A DNA stretch of 24,085 nucleotides from IMG/VR virus record IMGVR_UViG_3300028840_001356, positions 1 to 24,085 of that record. One strand, written 5' to 3'. The stretch comes from a virus. Numbering within the stretch: position 1 is the first letter of the stretch; the number at the start of each line of letters is the position of its first letter. Below, piece by piece: positions 21,341 through 24,085 of the stretch. The translations under genes and the position numbers were made by a program. Below the pieces are notes generated by a model, which saw nothing but the letters and a program-made list of their open reading frames with translations, did not search any database and was not told the DNA's origin.

Positions 21341-21660
21341 GATTCCCCTTCCGGTTCCGACGTCGCGATCTTCCAGACGCCTTCCGGGATCCCGGCTTCC
21401 ATCATGGCGTTCGCGACCTTTGTCTTTGTCAGCCCGCCCAACGCGACCGGACCCGCCGCGTCGTCTGTAATCATTTGACTGGCAACGATCGCCGCGGGTT
21501 CAACAAAGGGGTATAGGGGCATGTTCAGCCCTAACAGGGGAACCGGAACCCGACAGACCGCGATCGCGTCCGGCTTCCATTCGTCATGAAAGACGATTCG
21601 TTCGCCGTCCGGGGAAACGACGCAAACGTCTTCCCCATGCACGTCCGCTTCGTAAAACAT
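21337..21660 (-). CDS. 107-aa unknown protein
   Basis: I start at MFYEADVHGEDVCVVSPDGERI, whose ATG overlaps the preceding stop as TAATG and follows AGAAAGGGAAG. The first 35 residues look like a small beta meander (ADVHGEDVCVVSPDGERIVFHDEWKPDAIAVCRVPV). The rest is hydrophobic but not a clear transmembrane helix. No family is recognised. It lies in a tight chain of overlapping small genes and ends with ATGA into the Tat-signal gene. Confidence 0.65.
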   Translation of the reverse strand: MFYEADVHGEDVCVVSPDGERIVFHDEWKPDAIAVCRVPVPLLGLNMPLYPFVEPAAIVASQMITDDAAGPVALGGLTKTKVANAMMEAGIPEGVWKIATSEPEGES

Positions 21661-21851
21661 TATCTTCCCTTTCTTCGGAAACGCTTCCCCGCGGTCGAAG
21701 CCCAGCCGCAACCTTCGACAAAGGGAACGTTCAATCTTCGCGCGATACGCCGACAGTCCTTCACGGTCTTTCCGTTTCGAATTTGTCGACGCCCGTCATT
21801 GTTTGTATGCCGCCTTTCAAAGTCCCTGATTCTGCTGTTTCGCCTGGGCAT
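21660..21851 (-). CDS. 63-aa highly basic unknown protein
   Basis: The gene starts MPRRNSRIRDFERRHTNND after AAGGGAAGGAAACCC, a good ribosome binding site. The longer same-frame reading overlaps the 88-aa gene in another frame, so I reject it. About one third of residues are Arg or Lys, with two Cys residues (KDCRRIARRL, EGCGWAS). It could bind nucleic acid or resemble a helix-turn-helix of a small regulator (TVKDCRRIARRLNVPF). The stop overlaps the next ATG (TAATG). Confidence 0.5.
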   Translation of the reverse strand: MPRRNSRIRDFERRHTNNDGRRQIRNGKTVKDCRRIARRLNVPFVEGCGWASTAGKRFRRKGR

Positions 21852-21891
21852 GGGTTTCCTTCCCTTGCGTCCATAACAGCGTTGTAAATGT

Positions 21892-22158
21892 TCACGGTCG
21901 ACGTTTCCGCCGCTTCCTTTTCCCCTGGGGGAATAGCTTGTCCGCCCGGTCCGCATGCTTGCGAAGAGCGATCGCGATCCGCCGCGACTGTTCTGGGGTA
22001 AAGACCATGAAGCTTGTCGGGCTGTCAAGCTGAATTCCAACCCAGGATCGACCTTCAGCCATAAACGACTTGATTTCGACCCGTTCCCCTTTGGCTGGGC
22101 TGTCCGGGGGTTCTGGCTGAATTCGCCTTGTTCCGATCGTTTCGACATGCTTTGTCAT
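21892..22158 (-). CDS. 88-aa unknown protein, first gene of the minus operon
   Basis: The gene starts MTKHVETIGTRRIQPEPP after GAAAGGAACTGAAC. A strand-rich middle (VEIKSFMAEGRSWVGIQLDSPTSFMVFTPEQSRRIAIALRKHADRADKLF) is followed by a strongly basic tail ending KRKRRKRRP. The domain reads like the short 'strand-strand-helix' proteins that phages encode early. No family is assigned. It is the first coding gene below the minus-strand promoter at 22344-22372, with a leader of about 180 nt full of hairpins. Confidence 0.65.
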   Translation of the reverse strand: MTKHVETIGTRRIQPEPPDSPAKGERVEIKSFMAEGRSWVGIQLDSPTSFMVFTPEQSRRIAIALRKHADRADKLFPQGKRKRRKRRP

Positions 22159-22180
22159 GTTCAGTTCCTTTCATAAGCGA

Positions 22181-22250
22181 AGGGTCCCCGCTTGTCGGTT
22201 TACTTCCGCCATGGAAGCCATGACGATACCTTCGCCGACAGGGGGACCCT
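22181..22250 (-). other. Extended hairpin in minus-operon leader
   Basis: AGGGTCCCC (22181-22189) pairs with GGGGACCCT (22242-22250). TGTCGG (22193-22198) pairs with CCGACA (22235-22240). CTTCC/GGAAG caps a small inner hairpin (22203-22217). The plus-strand side is followed by a pyrimidine run (22251-22260), so a terminator for plus-strand read-in is conceivable but weak. Confidence 0.5.
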
Positions 22251-22266
22251 TTCTTTTCTTTGGTGG

Positions 22267-22295
22267 GGGGACCCGGGACCGGAACCCGGGTCCCC
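22267..22295 (-). other. 11-bp hairpin in minus-operon leader
   Basis: GGGGACCCGGG (22267-22277) and CCCGGGTCCCC (22285-22295) form a perfect 11-bp stem with a 7-nt loop. It is one of the strongest hairpins in the window. It contains the GGGGACCC arm seen in the other hairpins. Confidence 0.6.
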
Positions 22296-22308
22296 GTTAG
22301 GAGTTCGC

Positions 22309-22333
22309 GGGGGATCCGCCCGAAAGATCCCCG
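22309..22333 (-). other. Hairpin near the 5' end of the minus leader
   Basis: GGGGATC (22310-22316) pairs with GATCCCC (22326-22332), with extra flanking C/G pairs possible and a loop of 9 nt. It lies immediately downstream of the minus transcription start, near the expected 5' end of the mRNA. Confidence 0.45.
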
Positions 22334-22343
22334 ATGCGACTTC

Positions 22344-22372
22344 AGTATATCATGCCCGGGACCCGTCGTCAA
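22344..22372 (-). promoter_or_regulatory. Minus-strand promoter of the main operon
   Basis: On the minus strand, TTGACG (22372-22367), 17 bp, TATACT (22349-22344). Start near 22337; the first gene begins at 22158. The distance to the plus promoter -35 is about 95 bp, with the operator-like repeats between. Confidence 0.65.
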
Positions 22373-22413
22373 GTTTTCATGGTAAGTACAATTCCGGACC
22401 CTCAAATTATACT

Positions 22414-22455
22414 TATTTCCGAAATAGATCAATTTCAAAAGATCCGTGAAATTGA
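22414..22455. promoter_or_regulatory. Operator-like inverted repeats with GAAAT half-sites
   Basis: TATTTC-C-GAAATA (22414-22426) is a palindrome with one central base. TCAATTTC (22429-22436) and GAAATTGA (22448-22455) form an 8-bp inverted repeat with an 11-bp spacer. Both share the ATTTC/GAAAT half-site. They lie between the divergent promoters, where a repressor or activator would control both operons. No binding protein is identified. Confidence 0.5.
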
Positions 22456-22467
22456 CGTGAATCCCCC

Positions 22468-22496
22468 TTGACAAGATGCTAGAATAGTGCTATAAT
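22468..22496 (+). promoter_or_regulatory. Perfect-consensus promoter for plus operon
   Basis: TTGACA (22468-22473), exactly 17 bp, TATAAT (22491-22496), which matches the sigma-70/sigma-A consensus at every hexamer base. Transcription would start near 22503, just before the structured leader. Confidence 0.85.
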
Positions 22497-22506
22497 ATGA
22501 CTGTAC

Positions 22507-22606
22507 GCGGACGGGTTCGGGGGAAAACTGGAAGCGCCGCCAAGCATCCGGGAAACCGGGGAAAACTTGGGAAGGGGTCGCGGAAAAGCATCCGGAACCC
22601 GTCCGC
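22507..22606 (+). ncRNA. Structured leader RNA closed by a 12-bp stem
   Basis: GCGGACGGGTTC (22507-22518) pairs perfectly with GAACCCGTCCGC (22595-22606). Inside, CCGG-GAAA-CCGG (22548-22559) is a GNRA-capped stem, framed by CCAAG/CTTGG (22540-22544 with 22566-22570). AAGCATCCGG occurs twice (near 22543 and 22587), as does GGGGAAAACT-GG. The element begins only a few nucleotides from the predicted transcription start and ends 38 nt before the first start codon. It could be a cis-acting leader (antitermination or translation control) or a small RNA released from the mRNA. Confidence 0.6.
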
Positions 22607-22644
22607 AAAGCCAAAGGGAAGACTAGACAAGAAAGGGAATGAAA

Positions 22645-22986
22645 ATGCTGAACAAGAAAGAACGACGGGAAGTTCTGGCAAAGTTGGCGGAAATGACGGC
22701 TTACGGGTTGACGGCGAAGGAATCGCGCGCCGTTCACAGTTCGACAATGGACTTCAACCGGGGCATGGCGTGGGGGTTGGAAGTCGCCGCGAAAGCCGCC
22801 GGGGTTCCGGAATCAGTCATTTGGCAAGTTCACGAACACGTAAGCGCCGCGGTTGACGCCGAACACCTTCCCTGTAAGGTTCAACAATGCCGGAAGTGCA
22901 AACATTGTCGCGTCCAGGAAATCGCCCAGGACGCCGCGAAAGTCGCCGAAGCCGAAATCGCCCGCCGGAAAGCCCAGGGATACTAG
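22645..22986 (+). CDS. 113-aa unknown protein with Cys-rich motif, first gene of plus operon
   Basis: I start at the second ATG (MLNKKERREVLAKLAEMTAYG), because GAAAGGGA ends six bases before it, while the first ATG touches the site. The N-terminal half is helical (AKESRAVHSSTMDFNRGMAWGLEVAAKAAGVPESVIWQVHEHVSAAVD). The next element, CKVQQCRKCKHC, has four closely spaced Cys that could hold zinc. The C-terminus is helical, rich in Ala, Glu and Lys. No family is assigned. It would be expressed early from the consensus promoter, through the structured leader. Confidence 0.7.
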   Translation: MLNKKERREVLAKLAEMTAYGLTAKESRAVHSSTMDFNRGMAWGLEVAAKAAGVPESVIWQVHEHVSAAVDAEHLPCKVQQCRKCKHCRVQEIAQDAAKVAEAEIARRKAQGY

Positions 22987-22995
22987 AACCCCAAA

Positions 22996-23017
22996 GGGGG
23001 ACCCGCAAGGGTCCCCC
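22996..23017 (+). other. GNRA-capped hairpin between plus-strand genes
   Basis: GGGGGACCC-GCAA-GGGTCCCCC is a perfect 9-bp stem with a GCAA tetraloop. It lies between the first plus gene and the ribosome binding site of the second. It is the same element as at 10445-10466 apart from the loop. No T-run follows. Confidence 0.7.
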
Positions 23018-23032
23018 AGAAAGGACCCAGAA

Positions 23033-23428
23033 ATGAAGTTGTATCGGGTTCGAACGAATCAAGAAATCGTCGGGGAATACCTGAACAGCGATTCCGCCCG
23101 AAACCATCTTCGCCATTGTCGACAGTTTACCCGGGAAGACGTCGGGGAATGGGTCCGGCTGGAAGTCGAAGACGTCGACCGCCTGTCGGAACAAAGGGTC
23201 CTGATCACTGGGGACGTCGCTTTCTGGCAATTCAACCGGGAATCGAACGGGTCGCGGACGCTGAACCGGACCGTCTGGAATATCCGCCGCGAACGATGCG
23301 ACTGGATCGGGGAAGTCAAGTTCCTGGGTCGCGTCCTGTTGGTCCGGCATGACCCGCGCAAAGCCCGCCGCCTGTCCGCCCGATTCGATTCGGATCCGGA
23401 ATGGATCGCCTACGCGATCAGGGACTGA
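23033..23428 (+). CDS. 131-aa unknown protein
   Basis: The ATG at 23033 (MKLYRVRTNQEIVGEYLNSD) has AGAAAGGA upstream. Longer in-frame starts would run through the previous gene and the hairpin. The N-terminal part is mixed alpha/beta, with a repeated charged pattern (RLEVEDVDRLSEQRVLITGDVAFWQF) and an Arg-rich middle (NRTVWNIRRERCDWIGEVKF). No known domain is recognised. It is the second gene of the early plus operon. Confidence 0.65.
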   Translation: MKLYRVRTNQEIVGEYLNSDSARNHLRHCRQFTREDVGEWVRLEVEDVDRLSEQRVLITGDVAFWQFNRESNGSRTLNRTVWNIRRERCDWIGEVKFLGRVLLVRHDPRKARRLSARFDSDPEWIAYAIRD

Positions 23429-23440
23429 AAGGGGAATAAC

Positions 23441-23926
23441 GTGAAAGCCTGGAATGAACTGCAAAGGAAAGCCTGGGAAGCCCGCAAGGTTTCGATCCCG
23501 GTCGAACTGCTTCAGAAATTGACCTTCGCGACCGAACTTCTTTCAGACAGCCAAAGCCTTCCGATCGAAGGTCGCGAAAGCTGGGGACGGATCGCCGCGC
23601 AAGCCCGGGAAATCGTCCAGGAACAGGAAGACCGGATCGATCGGCTGGGGAATGCCGCCGCGATTCCGCAAACCTTCATGCATGACGGGAAGCTGTTTCG
23701 GACTGGGAAGACGACGACGGGGCATTTACCCGAACGACGCCGCGCCCGGTTCCTGGAAGCCTTCGCCCGGTTCGGAATCGCCGAAGAATTCAACGCCTGG
23801 ACTGAAAGCGAAGTGTACGGAAGACAGTTCTTTTTACTAGAAGACGGGACGATCAAGCCCGCGGACAGCCGGAAAAAAGCCGCGATCAGCCGCGCATTTT
23901 CCGAACGAAGGGAAGAATCCGAATGA
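23441..23926 (+). CDS. 161-aa unknown protein (GTG start)
   Basis: The GTG at 23441 follows AAAGGGG and gives MKAWNELQRKAWEARKVSIP. Residues 1-75 are helical and charged, with a coiled-coil-like QAREIVQEQEDRIDRLG. The C-terminal half mixes strand and helix (RARFLEAFARFGIAEEFNAW, YGRQFFLLEDGTIKPADSRK). No domain is recognised. The stop overlaps the next start as ATGA, so both are translationally coupled in the early plus operon. Confidence 0.65.
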   Translation: MKAWNELQRKAWEARKVSIPVELLQKLTFATELLSDSQSLPIEGRESWGRIAAQAREIVQEQEDRIDRLGNAAAIPQTFMHDGKLFRTGKTTTGHLPERRRARFLEAFARFGIAEEFNAWTESEVYGRQFFLLEDGTIKPADSRKKAAISRAFSERREESE

Positions 23927-24085
23927 AGCCGAAATGGGACGTCGCGCCAAAGGGGTCCGCTTATGGACTATATCGAATCCGCCTAAAGTATTCGACGCCT
24001 GTCGCATATCCGGACGGGCTGTTCACTGAAGTTCGACAGCTTGTTTGCATCGGTCCCCGAAGCGATATCGTCGAACTGAAGAACC
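23923..24085 (+). CDS. Partial unknown protein at right edge
   Basis: The ATG at 23923 overlaps the previous stop (ATGA), and the frame stays open to the edge, giving 54 codons: MKPKWDVAPKGSAYGLYRIRLKYSTP and on. The visible part is strand-rich (GLYRIRLKYS, TEVRQLVCIGP) and basic. Too little is present to assign a family. Position alone suggests an early gene. Confidence 0.6.
   Translation, partial: MKPKWDVAPKGSAYGLYRIRLKYSTPVAYPDGLFTEVRQLVCIGPRSDIVELKN

Larger units (their letters stand above)
22159..22644. promoter_or_regulatory. Divergent control region (486 bp) between minus and plus operons
   Basis: No gene is seen here. The region contains two back-to-back promoters (22344-22372 minus, 22468-22496 plus), an AT-rich centre with operator-like repeats (22414-22455), a hairpin-rich leader for the minus transcript (22181-22333) and a structured leader for the plus transcript (22507-22606). 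Layout and composition resemble phage switch or early control regions, but no repressor gene lies in the window. Confidence 0.65.

Noticed and set aside
1-24085. tRNA genes, CRISPR arrays, insertion sequences or integrase
   Set aside because: No cloverleaf-like sequence, regular repeat-spacer pattern, transposase or recombinase motif was seen on either strand.

Overview
The window is a stretch of a tailed double-stranded DNA bacteriophage or prophage genome of the HK97-fold lineage. The evidence is an ordered packaging and head module on the minus strand: terminase small subunit, terminase large subunit, portal, MuF-type minor head protein, HK97-family prohead protease and major capsid protein. 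GC content is moderately high. Genes are packed tightly, with many ATGA, GTGA or TAATG stop/start overlaps and ribosome binding sites of a stereotyped AGAAAGGA type. The host cannot be named. Promoters are close to the sigma-70/sigma-A consensus (TTGACA, 17 bp, TATAAT), and one carries a palindrome like the Gram-positive LexA box, which hints weakly at a Gram-positive-like host. No integrase, tRNA, CRISPR array or insertion sequence was seen.

Layout. On the minus strand, read from right to left, 22158-19800 holds a run of small genes. They include a Tat-signal protein and a SleB-like cell-wall hydrolase. Then come the terminase genes with a small two-span membrane protein between them (19791-17695) and two small unknown genes (17681-16976). 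A promoter at 16959-16987 leads into portal, MuF/metallopeptidase, a small gene, a zinc-ribbon protein, prohead protease and major capsid protein (16868-10489). After one more structural gene (10426-9989) comes an enzyme cassette (9900-4704): three proteins with glycosyltransferase or glycosyltransferase-like domains, one of which carries two such domains, plus a methyltransferase and two tandem sulfotransferases. The left end holds a small structural protein, a 55-aa membrane protein, another structural protein, and a very large LamG-domain protein that has no stop and runs off the left edge.

On the plus strand there is a 72-aa gene with its own consensus promoter inside the head operon (13157-13440), a moron-like arrangement. 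At the right end a plus-strand operon (22645-24085) diverges from the minus-strand operon across a 486-bp control region. That region has back-to-back promoters, AT-rich operator-like inverted repeats, and long structured leaders on both transcripts.

How it fits together. The packaging, portal, protease and capsid genes build the head. The sugar/sulfate/methyl cassette sits between head genes and the LamG protein, so it could decorate virion proteins, the adhesin or host surface polymers. The strongest unusual points are: a probable -1 frameshift or transcript slip at an A9 run joining portal to the MuF/metallopeptidase; the glycosyltransferase/sulfotransferase cassette; an RNA leader closed by a perfect 12-bp stem; a recurring GGGGACCC/GGGTCCCC hairpin family; a LexA-like palindrome inside a consensus promoter; and a severe depletion of GAG/CTC trinucleotides.
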